Assembly: GCA_039925865.1 (NCBI GenBank)
Contig: JBDSYA010000163.1
Span: 1 to 16,799 of the forward strand
DNA from: JBDSYA01 sp039925865
Lineage (GTDB): Bacteria > Bacteroidota > Ignavibacteria > Tepidaquicellales > Tepidaquicellaceae
Direction of reading: 5' to 3'
Length of the DNA stretch: 16,799 bases
Of the stretch, positions 1 to 7,987 are shown in pieces. A program made the translations under genes and the position numbers. The first letter of the stretch is position 1; every line of letters starts with the position of its first letter. The notes beneath the pieces are model-generated. The model saw nothing but the letters and a program-made list of their open reading frames with translations, was not told the origin of the DNA and ran no database searches.

Positions 1-30
1 TAAAATAATTAGTAACAACATTTATCCCGA

Positions 31-35
31 AAGGA
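31..35 (+). promoter_or_regulatory. Shine-Dalgarno for the first gene
   Basis: AAGGA lies five bases before the ATG at 41. It is worth noting because most other genes in the window have no recognisable Shine-Dalgarno, as is usual in Bacteroidota relatives. It fixes the start of the beta-barrel gene. Confidence 0.6.
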
Positions 36-40
36 ACAAA

Positions 41-829
41 ATGAAAAAATTCTTTCTAACTTTATTTATTCTATCAACTTTATCTTTTTCTTTTAACGAA
101 TCAATTGCTCAGATTATAAAACCAAAAAGAATAGTTATATATACATACTCAAGGCCTAAGTGGTCAATTGGAATTGGGCCTACTTGGAATCTGGCAGCAA
201 ATGATGCCTACGGAAGAGCGAATTATGGATCCAACGATCAGATTTTCAGAGAAAATTATGGAATGAGATGGGGTTATGGTGGATTTCTCAATTTGAAATA
301 TGCCGCAGGAAAACTGAGAGTTAGCAGAATTTATTTGGGATTTGATTATAAGGGAATGAAAAATGCAGATTTTTCGGATGAGAACAGTATTAAATTTAAT
401 ATTGCAACCATTGGATTAGGATATGAACATGTAGTTTTTGGAAAGGAACAGGGTTTCAGAAGTTATTTTGGAGGAGGGTTGAGTGGTAATATTATCTCCG
501 GGGAATTTGAACCGAAAAATCCTGCGATCGTAAATGCAAGAAAATTTGAAAGTTCATTCAGAGTTGGTATGGAGCTAAAATCAGGTTTGGAATTTGTATT
601 TAAGAATAGAAATAGAAATTTAGGATTTCATCTTGGAGCAAGGTATAACCTTATGAATCTTTTCAACGACGATAATCAGACGTTAGCGAGTCGAACAACT
701 GAAGAGAATTTGAATGATGGTGACGGCCCTGGTGGACCGGGATTTAAAAGATATATTGGGATCATAAGCATCGATTTTGGTTTGAATATTTATCCTGATG
801 TCAAGAGAACAAAATGGAAAACTTTTTGA
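41..829 (+). CDS. Outer-membrane beta-barrel protein, function unknown
   Basis: The 262-residue protein starts with a clear Sec signal peptide (KK n-region, hydrophobic stretch to about residue 22, cleavage near SIA|Q at 23-24). The mature part is rich in alternating aromatic/Gly strands such as WSIGIGPTW, GYGGFLNLKYAAG, RIYLGFDYKG and YFGGGLSGN, and ends in strand-like IGIISIDFGLNIYP followed by a short basic tail ending in F. This pattern fits a small outer-membrane beta-barrel with acidic or Gly-rich loops, for example the GDGPGGPG loop near residue 230. I see no enzymatic motif. The ATG is preceded by AAGGA at 31-35, a good Shine-Dalgarno at proper spacing, which most genes here lack, so the start is well supported. 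The next gene follows after about 75 nt and may be co-transcribed. A porin-like or structural role is a guess; secretion to the envelope is well supported. Confidence 0.8.
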   Translation: MKKFFLTLFILSTLSFSFNESIAQIIKPKRIVIYTYSRPKWSIGIGPTWNLAANDAYGRANYGSNDQIFRENYGMRWGYGGFLNLKYAAGKLRVSRIYLGFDYKGMKNADFSDENSIKFNIATIGLGYEHVVFGKEQGFRSYFGGGLSGNIISGEFEPKNPAIVNARKFESSFRVGMELKSGLEFVFKNRNRNLGFHLGARYNLMNLFNDDNQTLASRTTEENLNDGDGPGGPGFKRYIGIISIDFGLNIYPDVKRTKWKTF

Positions 830-906
830 TCCAAAACTTCCAAAATTATAAGATAATATTATCGAGAGAAATCCTACGCTTAGTAACCTAAAGATAAAAT
901 ATCATT

Positions 907-1719
907 ATTAAATTTAGTAAAATCAGATCATTCTTCGCAGCAATTTTAATTATAATTGCTGCGATTACTTTTTATTCATGTGAAAAGAAGGATGACCTTA
1001 TAATTGACCCGTCATTTTCCGCACCATTGATCTCAAATAATTTCCAATCCCTTGATAGTATTCTTACTACTTCAACCAGTCCGGTAATTAATTTTCTTAC
1101 ATCAGTTTCCGTAAATACTAATGAAGGAACTTCTGTCAGAAATGTTGTTTGTTCTGTAATTGATCCCGCAGGAAATATTTTAGGTCAGTTTAATATGTCC
1201 GACAGCGGGTCACCTCCTGACACTAATTCTAACGACGGACGCTATGTAGTTACAGTAAACATAAGTAATATTACTTGCCTGCTTGTTGGTAATTATAGGC
1301 TGGAATATATTGCAGAAAATAATTCGGGTTTATTCAGTAATCTTATTACATCAGATCTACGTGTAATTAATTCAGATAATCAGCCACCCGTTATTACAGG
1401 TACAAATCTTCCTGATAGTATTGTCAGACCTTTAACCGATTCAACCTTGCTGACAATTTCAATTAATGTTTCCGATCCTAACGGAATTTGTGATCTTAAA
1501 AACGTAACATTCATCACTACAAGGCCAAACGGAATAGAACTTCCGCCCATTCCAATGTTTTATGAAGGTAACGGTCAGTTTTCATTTTCAAATTATGTTC
1601 GAAACAGTTCGGATCCATCTTCTTATGGTTATTTTAAATATAGATTCACAGCACGGGATAATTCTAATTTATTAAGTCCTCCCGCATTTGACAGTATAAA
1701 ATTTGTACAACCTAATTAA
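907..1719 (+). CDS. Lipoprotein with Ig-like domains, apparent non-ATG start
   Basis: No function is recognised. The reading frame is open from after stops at 889 and 895 to TAA at 1717, but has no ATG, GTG or TTG until a TTG at 1027. The codons before that TTG encode a textbook lipoprotein signal: basic KFSKIRS, a hydrophobic run FFAAILIIIAAIT, then FYSC with Cys encoded at 979-981, followed by EKKDD. Translation therefore probably starts at ATT 907 (ATT 904 or ATC 901 are alternatives), giving about 270 residues with the lipid-bearing Cys at 25. The mature part looks like two Ig-like or 'choice-of-anchor' type beta domains: one containing SDSGSPPDTNSNDGRY, the second after NQPPVITG with DPNGICDLKNVTF. 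It overlaps the next gene by one base (TAATG), which suggests co-translation with the propeller cargo. A base error in an ATG is an alternative. The frame is certain; the start is not. Confidence 0.7.
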   Translation: MKFSKIRSFFAAILIIIAAITFYSCEKKDDLIIDPSFSAPLISNNFQSLDSILTTSTSPVINFLTSVSVNTNEGTSVRNVVCSVIDPAGNILGQFNMSDSGSPPDTNSNDGRYVVTVNISNITCLLVGNYRLEYIAENNSGLFSNLITSDLRVINSDNQPPVITGTNLPDSIVRPLTDSTLLTISINVSDPNGICDLKNVTFITTRPNGIELPPIPMFYEGNGQFSFSNYVRNSSDPSSYGYFKYRFTARDNSNLLSPPAFDSIKFVQPN

Positions 1720-3344
1720 TGAGATACTTAATAATCATTTTATTTTTTTCGAAAATAAGTTTTTGTCAGTATATTCATACTCCTGAAGATTACAGCATTA
1801 ATAACCAATCGTTCATTATTCCTGCTGTTATCAATCAGAATTTTGATCGTTCACAGATCATTGTTAATCCGATCAAATCCGCAGTACCCATCAGTAATTT
1901 TATAACGGATATTTTATTGAATGGTGATACGGTGTGGTTTGGCACAGGAAGCGGACTAATGAGGACGATCGATAACTTCAACAGTTTTGAATATTATTAT
2001 GGGCTTGAACCTTTTGGTGAAGATGATATTGCGGGATTTAATCTCAATAAGAAAATACTTGTTGCCTCTACTGCAATATCACAGGAAACTGCCTCCGGAT
2101 CAGTTGCCGTGGGTACAGGTATCAAGGTTTCAACTGATTATGGTTTAAACTGGTCAGGATATCCTCAGCCGCTTGATACTCAGGCAGATTCTATTTTTGT
2201 TTATGGTACAAATAATATACGGGCTCTTCCTGTAGTTGTACCTCAGCAAAATCTTTCTTATGATCTCGCAATCACACGCACACAGAATGATCTGAATAAT
2301 TATACAATATGGATCTGTTCTTTTGCAGGCGGTTTAAGAAAAAGTACCGACTATGGAGTTTCCTGGCAGAGAGTACTTCTTCCGCCCGATAATCTTGACA
2401 GTATAAATATAAATGTGAAAGGTTACTCATTTCAGCTGAATCCGCGTGACCCCCCGCAGGGAAATTTAAATCACAGAGTATTTACCATTACAGCTGTAAA
2501 TGATTCAACCCTTTATGTGGGTACAGCAGGCGGAGTTAATAAAACTACAAGTTGGGGAGTTAACTGGACCAAATATAATTTTTTAAATACCGGCCAGGGT
2601 GAAGGCATCTCCGGAAATTTTGTCGTTAATCTTGAAGTACAGAGATTTAACGAAAAAGAAATTGTCTGGGCTGCTACCAGAATAGCGAATGATAATGGTG
2701 ACTTCAACGCTCTTAGTTATACATCAAACGGGGGCAGTAACTGGTTTAACACTCTTGACGGTATCAGTCCAAATGGAATGTCATTCAAAGATTCTATCGT
2801 TTATGGTTTTACAGATGCAGGTTTATGGAGAGGCATTTACGGAGATTTCAATTGGTCACGTGCCGGTGTAATCTATGATGAAAGGACAAAAGATCGTTTA
2901 AGAACAAATTCTTTTTATGCGGGTAATCATATAGGAGATACTTTATATTTTGGTAGTGCTGACGGATTGCTCAGAACAATTGAATATGGTCAGCCGTGGG
3001 TCGGGAAGTGGAAAATTTATCGAGCAATCTCACCTATCGATCTGAGTTCTGAAATTAAAACATATGCTGCGCCGAATCCTTTTTCTCCGGATGATGAAAA
3101 TACCAGAATATTTTATAAAAGTACATCTGCATCTTCAAAAATAACTATCAGAGTTTTTGATTTTGCTATGAATCCAGTTAGAACTCTTCTGCAAAATGCA
3201 GTAAGGTCCGGGACAGATGAACTCTTTACTGCGTGGGATGGTAAAAATGATAATGGCGCACAGGCGGCAAACGGAGTTTATTTTTACCGTATTGAATTCG
3301 ATAATGAAGATACTGTTTGGGGAAAAATTATTTTACTGCAGTAA
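1719..3344 (+). CDS. Secreted Asp-box beta-propeller protein with T9SS-type C-terminal sorting domain
   Basis: The 541-residue protein has a signal peptide (MRYLIIILFFSKISFC|Q). The central part carries Asp-box-like repeats of the (S/T)xDxGxxW type: STDYGLNW at 138-145, STDYGVSW at 209-216, TTSWGVNW at about 276-283 and TSNGGSNW at 335-342. These alternate with VWFGTGSGL, LYVGTAGGV and LYFGSADGL strands, typical of sortilin/BNR/Ycf48-like propellers. From about 449 a FlgD-like Ig domain begins (APNPFSPDDE, IRVFDFAMNPVRTL, WDGKNDNGAQAANGVYFYRIEF) and ends in GKIILLQ, the family layout of T9SS type A sorting domains. By family knowledge such proteins cross the outer membrane through T9SS and are released or anchored at the surface. 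The ATG overlaps the lipoprotein stop by one base. Two PorV-like genes follow directly. The ligand of the propeller is unknown. Confidence 0.85.
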   Translation: MRYLIIILFFSKISFCQYIHTPEDYSINNQSFIIPAVINQNFDRSQIIVNPIKSAVPISNFITDILLNGDTVWFGTGSGLMRTIDNFNSFEYYYGLEPFGEDDIAGFNLNKKILVASTAISQETASGSVAVGTGIKVSTDYGLNWSGYPQPLDTQADSIFVYGTNNIRALPVVVPQQNLSYDLAITRTQNDLNNYTIWICSFAGGLRKSTDYGVSWQRVLLPPDNLDSININVKGYSFQLNPRDPPQGNLNHRVFTITAVNDSTLYVGTAGGVNKTTSWGVNWTKYNFLNTGQGEGISGNFVVNLEVQRFNEKEIVWAATRIANDNGDFNALSYTSNGGSNWFNTLDGISPNGMSFKDSIVYGFTDAGLWRGIYGDFNWSRAGVIYDERTKDRLRTNSFYAGNHIGDTLYFGSADGLLRTIEYGQPWVGKWKIYRAISPIDLSSEIKTYAAPNPFSPDDENTRIFYKSTSASSKITIRVFDFAMNPVRTLLQNAVRSGTDELFTAWDGKNDNGAQAANGVYFYRIEFDNEDTVWGKIILLQ

Positions 3345-3373
3345 ATTTTAAAAATGATCTTTAATCTTTTAAA

Positions 3374-4396
3374 TTGAGAAAACTATTTTTCATATTAGTG
3401 ATTTGTATCTGCGGAATAAATATTTCTGATGCTCAGGTTGGAAGTTATGCCGGCGCATTTTCAAGGATAGGATTTGGTGCAAGAGGCCTGGGAATGAGCA
3501 ACGCAATGGTATCTAATATTTACGGCGACGTTTCAGGATTGTATAATCCTGCACTTGCAACATTTCAGGAAGAGGGACATGTTAATATGGGATATTCATT
3601 CTTAAGCCTTGACCGAAAATTAAATTTTGTAGGGTTTACAAAAAAATTTAAACTTCCAAAACAGGAAAAGGGCGGTGCTGGAATTACACTTGCCTGGATA
3701 AACGCAGGTGTTGCTGATATTGATGGCAGGGATAATGACACAAAAAGGATTGGATCTTTCTCAACTTTTGAGAATGAGTTTTATTTAGGCACTTCGTTTA
3801 TAGTAAGTGATAAGATTTCAGTTGGTGTCGGATTTAAACTATATTATGCGAAATTATTTTCAGAGGTTACGGCAACTTCTTTCGCGCTTGACTTCGGCGG
3901 AATTTATAAAGCGAGTGAAAGGCTGGCCTTCGGTTTTTCCTTAAAAGACATAGGAGCAAAATATGAATGGCAGACTTCACAGTTATACGGCAGTCTTGGA
4001 AATAACACAGAAGATAAATTTCCAAAGACCCTAGATATCGGAGCAACTTACCTGCTTCCAAAAAAATTTGGAATAGTATCTTTAGCCCTCCAGCAATATT
4101 TTAATCCTGAGAGCAAACCTGATAGTTCGGGAGTAGTTCCTCAGAAAACCAATAATTCTGTATTGAGATTCGGAGTCGAGCTGAATGTTATCAGTCAGGT
4201 AAAATTCAGGGCAGGAATGGACAGGATTGATTTTTCCACAGATGATTTCTCAGGTAATTTAAAACCTTCTTTCGGATTGGGTTTAAATAAACGTCTTTCA
4301 AAAAATATAGATATTGGTATTGATTATTCTTTTCAGCTAGAACCTTTTACACATAACCCGGTTCAGAATATTGGTTTAGTATTTAAATTTAAATGA
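3374..4396 (+). CDS. PorV/PorQ-family outer-membrane protein (first copy)
   Basis: This is a 340-residue outer-membrane barrel of the PorV/PorQ (UPF0164-like) family. It has a signal peptide MRKLFFILVICICGINISDA|Q and then the family signature: FSRIGFGARGLGMSNAMVS, with DVSGLYNPA about 20 residues later. The rest is repeated amphipathic strands (AGITLAWINAGV, KISVGVGFKLYYAKL, RLAFGFSLKDIGAKYEW, FRAGMDRIDF, NIDIGIDYSFQLEPF) ending in NIGLVFKFK. Family members in T9SS organisms shuttle cargo from the translocon to the attachment complex or act in cargo handling. The start is TTG; no in-frame ATG exists upstream, and TTG gives a complete signal peptide. It lies 29 nt after the propeller gene, and its TGA overlaps the next start (ATGA), so the pair is probably co-translated. 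Which T9SS role it plays is inference. Confidence 0.85.
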   Translation: MRKLFFILVICICGINISDAQVGSYAGAFSRIGFGARGLGMSNAMVSNIYGDVSGLYNPALATFQEEGHVNMGYSFLSLDRKLNFVGFTKKFKLPKQEKGGAGITLAWINAGVADIDGRDNDTKRIGSFSTFENEFYLGTSFIVSDKISVGVGFKLYYAKLFSEVTATSFALDFGGIYKASERLAFGFSLKDIGAKYEWQTSQLYGSLGNNTEDKFPKTLDIGATYLLPKKFGIVSLALQQYFNPESKPDSSGVVPQKTNNSVLRFGVELNVISQVKFRAGMDRIDFSTDDFSGNLKPSFGLGLNKRLSKNIDIGIDYSFQLEPFTHNPVQNIGLVFKFK

Positions 4397-5307
4397 TCAT
4401 GATCACAAAAAGATTTATAATGAAATTTTTAATATTGATATTTTTATGTTCAAATGCCTTTGCTCAGAATGACGGCGCAGGAAACAGCGGTCTGTCCTTC
4501 CTAAAACTGGGCGTTGGAGCAAGGTCCATTGCAATGGGAGAAGCATTTTCATCACTGACTGAAGATGCAACAGCATTTTTTTATAATCCTGCCCGGCTGA
4601 ATTTTGGTGCAAAAAGTAATGTAGCACTCATGCATAACGAATCTGTTCAGGATCTTCAGACTGATTACATTGCGGCTAAATTTTCTTTAAGTGATAAGCT
4701 TTCTCTTGGTGTAGGTTTGTTTACAACAAGTATTACAGGCATTGAGATAAGAAATATTCCGGGAGTATCTCTTGAAAAATTTGATTCCAGAAATTTATCG
4801 GCCGGTGTTTCTCTGGGATATAAGTTAAATTCTAATTTATCAATTGGAGTTACCGGAAAGTTTTTGTTTGAAAAAATTTATGTTGACGAAGCTTCGGGTG
4901 TTGGTTTTGATATCGGTACTAATTATGCCAAAGACAATTACAGCCTGGCATTTGTTGTTTCCAATATCGGATCGATCGATGAATTGAGAAATGAAAGTTC
5001 AAAGCTTCCCACATCTGTAAGATTCGGGGGAAGTTACAAACTGGCTAAGGATAAGTTTAATTTTATTCTGTCAGTTGACGGCTTTAAAGTTCTTGACGGA
5101 GGCAAAACGCATATTCACGGAGGAGGAGAAGCGGGTTACAAAAATTTTCTGTTCCTGAGATTAGGTTATCAGACAGATTATGAAAATAAAGGTTTCTCCA
5201 CGGGAATAGGATTTAAGTATAAATCAATTAATCTTGATTATGCTTTCGTTCCGTATAAAAACGAATTTGGTTCAAGCAATTCATTTTCGCTTGGGATAAA
5301 TTTCTGA
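4393..5307 (+). CDS. PorV/PorQ-family outer-membrane protein (second copy)
   Basis: The second member of the family is 304 residues long. Its signal peptide ends in CSNAFA|Q, and the signature is GLSFLKLGVGARSIAMGEAF with DATAFFYNPARL, closer to canonical PorV than the upstream copy. Barrel strands follow (SLGVGLFTTSITGIEIR, LSAGVSLGYKLNSNLSIGVTGKFL, YSLAFVVSNIG, VRFGGSYKLA, LFLRLGYQTDY, GFSTGIGFKYKSINLDYAFVPY) ending NSFSLGINF. The first ATG (4393) overlaps the preceding stop; an ATG ten codons on (4420) would leave a shorter but still functional signal peptide, so the exact start is open. The two copies are related but clearly diverged, so this is an old duplication or a functional pair rather than a recent copy. 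A role in T9SS cargo handling for the adjacent propeller protein is inferred from position. Confidence 0.85.
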   Translation: MIMITKRFIMKFLILIFLCSNAFAQNDGAGNSGLSFLKLGVGARSIAMGEAFSSLTEDATAFFYNPARLNFGAKSNVALMHNESVQDLQTDYIAAKFSLSDKLSLGVGLFTTSITGIEIRNIPGVSLEKFDSRNLSAGVSLGYKLNSNLSIGVTGKFLFEKIYVDEASGVGFDIGTNYAKDNYSLAFVVSNIGSIDELRNESSKLPTSVRFGGSYKLAKDKFNFILSVDGFKVLDGGKTHIHGGGEAGYKNFLFLRLGYQTDYENKGFSTGIGFKYKSINLDYAFVPYKNEFGSSNSFSLGINF

Positions 5308-5326
5308 TTTTATCTTAAGTGATCTT

Positions 5327-7000
5327 ATGCCTTCTTATTATTCGAAGATAGAAGAGTTTATAAACAACGGGGAAAATTTTCATAAAATGATTTTTTTTCT
5401 CGTTGTTTTTTTGTGCATCACAAAAATTCCATCGATTGTTTCGACTGATATACAACCCTGGGACGAAGGCATGTATGCAACACGTGTAATGTCACTCCAT
5501 ATCAGCGGAGATTTCATCGATCAAAGCTCTCACTCAATCGGGAGGTTCTATTCAGGCTCACATCCGCCTCTACTTATCTGGATCGGCTATTTATCAACTC
5601 TCATATTTGGAATAAATTCAACAGCTCTGAAAATTATTCCTTTTATATTCAGCCTCCTTTCAGTAATACTGATAATTTTAATTGGAAAAAAATTCTTTGA
5701 TCCCAAAACGGCTCTCATTGCAGGAATGATTTTTTGCAGTAATATTATTTTCAATGTATTTTCCAAAAGATTTCAGTTTGATTATCCATATACTTTTTTT
5801 ATACTTTGGTCTTTTTATCTGATGTTTCTTTACAATGATTCCCTGAACAAAAAGTATTTATTCCTGAGCGGCATATCCTTCGGATGTTGCCTGATGGTTA
5901 AAATTCTTGTCGGATTTTATATACCTTTGATCTTAACACTTAGTTTTTTTTTAATCAGGGAAAAGATCAGGTTCAGGGTCATAGATATCATTTATTTAAC
6001 AGCTATAGGAATTATTATAGCTCTGCCGTGGCATTTGCATATGCTATTAAAGTATGGAAGCGAATTTACAGACTATTTTTTAAAATTTCATATTTATGAC
6101 AGAGCTTTTAAAGGTGTTGAGATGAATGAGAAAGGATCAGGTCCTTTATATTACATCAATTATATGATGAATATTATTCCATATAGTGTTGTAGTTTTCT
6201 TCGGATTAATTTACGATTTCAGAAGATTCAAAGAGCTAAGCTGGCAAAAAATATTTTTGTGGATATGGTTTATTACAGGACTGATAATCATTGCTGCCTT
6301 CAAAACCAAACTCGAAGTTTATGTTTTGCTGATCCTAACACCGGGATGCCTTCTAATCTCCTCCTACATCCCAAATATGAGCAAGGAAAATTTATTTACA
6401 AAGTCCCTGATTCTGCTTGCCACAATGTTCAATATTTTCTGGTTTGCAACAGTTTCGGTGAGACCTGAATTAAAATTAATGATAGCACAAAATATTTTTT
6501 TTGTTTTCATTTCGGTTGGCGTTATAACCGCACTATATTTTTTATGCAGATATTTAGCAAATAAAATTGAACTAAAAAATACGTTTTATATATTTATATT
6601 ATTTTTCTTTTTCTCAATAAATATTTATTACCTTTTCAATATTCCTGTCTGGGAAAATAATTTTCAGATCACTGATGTAAAAGAACATATTGAAAAAAGC
6701 GGGCGGAAGAAAATTGCCTATGTTGCCACAAACTACAGACATAATCCACAATTCAGTTTTTATTTTAACGGACTGGATCTCGGATGGGAAAATAAAACTT
6801 ATGAATTTGTTTTTATTGATACCAAGGACGGACTGGATGAGGCAAAGGATCAGCTTAAGCAACTGATTAAAGACAGGTTTGAAATCATTGTTGAGAGAGA
6901 AGGTATTAACCGCGCTGTTTATCCGGACACCGCGCTCTTTGTGCCTGAAGATTTTAAACTCGCCTTGAAAACACCCGGATATATTCTGTATGAAAATTAA
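5327..7000 (+). CDS. GT39/ArnT-like integral membrane glycosyltransferase
   Basis: The 557-residue polytopic membrane protein is of the dolichyl-phosphate-mannose mannosyltransferase/ArnT (GT-C fold, PMT_2) type. After the first transmembrane segment comes the first periplasmic loop with DIQPWDEGMYA (41-51), the acidic DE motif expected to be catalytic in this fold, then SHPPLLIWIGYLS (79-90), the family's PPL..W motif. About ten or more hydrophobic segments follow up to about residue 440. A soluble C-terminal region of about 115 residues begins near NIPVWENNFQ. Family members transfer a sugar from a polyprenyl-phosphate carrier to lipid A, lipid or protein acceptors on the periplasmic side. 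Donor and acceptor cannot be read from the sequence. ATG start without Shine-Dalgarno, 19 nt after the PorV-like gene and 3 nt before the next gene, so it links the envelope block to the glycan block. Confidence 0.85.
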   Translation: MPSYYSKIEEFINNGENFHKMIFFLVVFLCITKIPSIVSTDIQPWDEGMYATRVMSLHISGDFIDQSSHSIGRFYSGSHPPLLIWIGYLSTLIFGINSTALKIIPFIFSLLSVILIILIGKKFFDPKTALIAGMIFCSNIIFNVFSKRFQFDYPYTFFILWSFYLMFLYNDSLNKKYLFLSGISFGCCLMVKILVGFYIPLILTLSFFLIREKIRFRVIDIIYLTAIGIIIALPWHLHMLLKYGSEFTDYFLKFHIYDRAFKGVEMNEKGSGPLYYINYMMNIIPYSVVVFFGLIYDFRRFKELSWQKIFLWIWFITGLIIIAAFKTKLEVYVLLILTPGCLLISSYIPNMSKENLFTKSLILLATMFNIFWFATVSVRPELKLMIAQNIFFVFISVGVITALYFLCRYLANKIELKNTFYIFILFFFFSINIYYLFNIPVWENNFQITDVKEHIEKSGRKKIAYVATNYRHNPQFSFYFNGLDLGWENKTYEFVFIDTKDGLDEAKDQLKQLIKDRFEIIVEREGINRAVYPDTALFVPEDFKLALKTPGYILYEN

Positions 7001-7003
7001 ACT

Positions 7004-7981
7004 ATGATTATAGTAATAAGAACTGAGATTGAAGATGACCTTGAGTGGAAAGAATTTTTAAGAAATCAGTATAATTTATTTTTCGATTTCAGATTCAATT
7101 CTTATAATGATTTCTTTAACAAAAGTATCAATTGGCATCATCTTAAATTCAGGGATTCAGATTCAAAAAAGATCCTCGCAATAATGATCGGCTGTGAAAG
7201 AATTTCTGACGGGAAACTGACTTATATATCAAGTGAAGGAGTTAGTTTCGGAGGTTTTTTGTGGAAGAAAAAAATCAATCTGATAAATTTCATAGAAATA
7301 ACCGAAAGCTTTATAAAATATTTGGAAGAAAATAATTTTAAAAAATGCATTTTAAAAAACCCGCCCTTTTTATACAATAAAAATCCAAATGAAGAAACAG
7401 AATATGCTTTGATCCAAAACGGGTTCAGAGTTTCTTCAGTATCAATTTCTAACATAATCGATCTGGAAGATTTCGAATTCAGAAAGATCTCTGAGCCAAA
7501 AAAAAGATCCATAAGGAAAACTCTGAAAAAAATTGAATTGGAAATTGTTACCAAAGATCTGAACAAAGATAACTTTAATGAATATTATGATATACTTCTC
7601 AGAAACAGAAAACTTAAAAATGTAAAACCTACCCATTCTCCTGAGGAACTTATTTATTTAAAGAAAAATCTGTATTCAGATATTATTATTTTTTCTGCCT
7701 GTCTTAACGGACAGGTTGTTGCGATCTGCATTCTGTTTTCAATCAATAAAGAAATGATATTAAATTTTTATCTGGCTGATGATGAAAATTTTAAAAACGA
7801 GCGTGTATCAGAATTTATTCTTTACAAATCCATTGAATGGGCGAAAGATAATAATTACAAATATTATGACACCGGTACATCGGATGGCAACGGAAAGCTT
7901 ATTGACGGGTTGTTCGCGTTTAAAAAAAACTTTTTGGCAAACGGCTTCCTCAGGAAATCATTTGAACGTGATATTAATTAA
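7004..7981 (+). CDS. FemAB/GNAT-like acyltransferase
   Basis: The 325-residue cytoplasmic protein resembles the FemAB-like double-GNAT (Acetyltransf_6) group. The N-terminal half has a degenerate acyltransferase fold. The C-terminal half is better conserved: a basic KKRSIRKTLKK stretch near 166-176, FNEYYDILLRNRKLKNVKPTHS at 191-212 (a loop region common in these proteins), strands SACLNGQVVAICILFSIN and ILNFYLADD, then YYDTGTSDGNGKLIDGLFAFKKNF at 287-310, matching the FD.G.S.....G...FK..FG pattern that closes the fold. In polysaccharide clusters such enzymes acylate or aminoacylate sugar intermediates; here the substrate is unknown. It sits 3 nt after the GT39 gene and 6 nt before the epimerase, so co-transcription is likely. 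Transfer of an acyl group to an aminosugar made by the neighbouring SDR enzyme is an inference. Confidence 0.75.
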   Translation: MIIVIRTEIEDDLEWKEFLRNQYNLFFDFRFNSYNDFFNKSINWHHLKFRDSDSKKILAIMIGCERISDGKLTYISSEGVSFGGFLWKKKINLINFIEITESFIKYLEENNFKKCILKNPPFLYNKNPNEETEYALIQNGFRVSSVSISNIIDLEDFEFRKISEPKKRSIRKTLKKIELEIVTKDLNKDNFNEYYDILLRNRKLKNVKPTHSPEELIYLKKNLYSDIIIFSACLNGQVVAICILFSINKEMILNFYLADDENFKNERVSEFILYKSIEWAKDNNYKYYDTGTSDGNGKLIDGLFAFKKNFLANGFLRKSFERDIN

Positions 7982-7987
7982 AAAACT

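Noticed and set aside
852..863. Perfect 12-base palindrome GATAATATTATC after the first gene
   Set aside because: It is pure weak-pairing AT-rich sequence with no T-tract; such palindromes are expected by chance in DNA of this composition, so I do not call a terminator or operator.
1027..1719. Lipoprotein gene starting at TTG 1027
   Set aside because: It would remove the complete lipoprotein signal and Cys encoded just upstream in the same open frame, and no ribosome-binding sequence precedes it.
1719..1770. Lipobox reading of the propeller signal peptide (KISFC|Q)
   Set aside because: Positions before the Cys (I-S-F) do not fit a lipobox, and cleavage after the Cys puts Gln at +1 as in the neighbouring secreted proteins.
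3354..3377. Seven-codon frame (ATG at 3354) whose stop overlaps the TTG start of the first PorV-like gene
   Set aside because: It could be a coupling leader, but it is so short that chance is a sufficient explanation; no conserved feature supports it.
7222..7566. 114-codon minus-strand frame
   Set aside because: It is a shadow of the acyltransferase gene; low-complexity Phe/Ile/Lys composition results from the AT-rich opposite strand.
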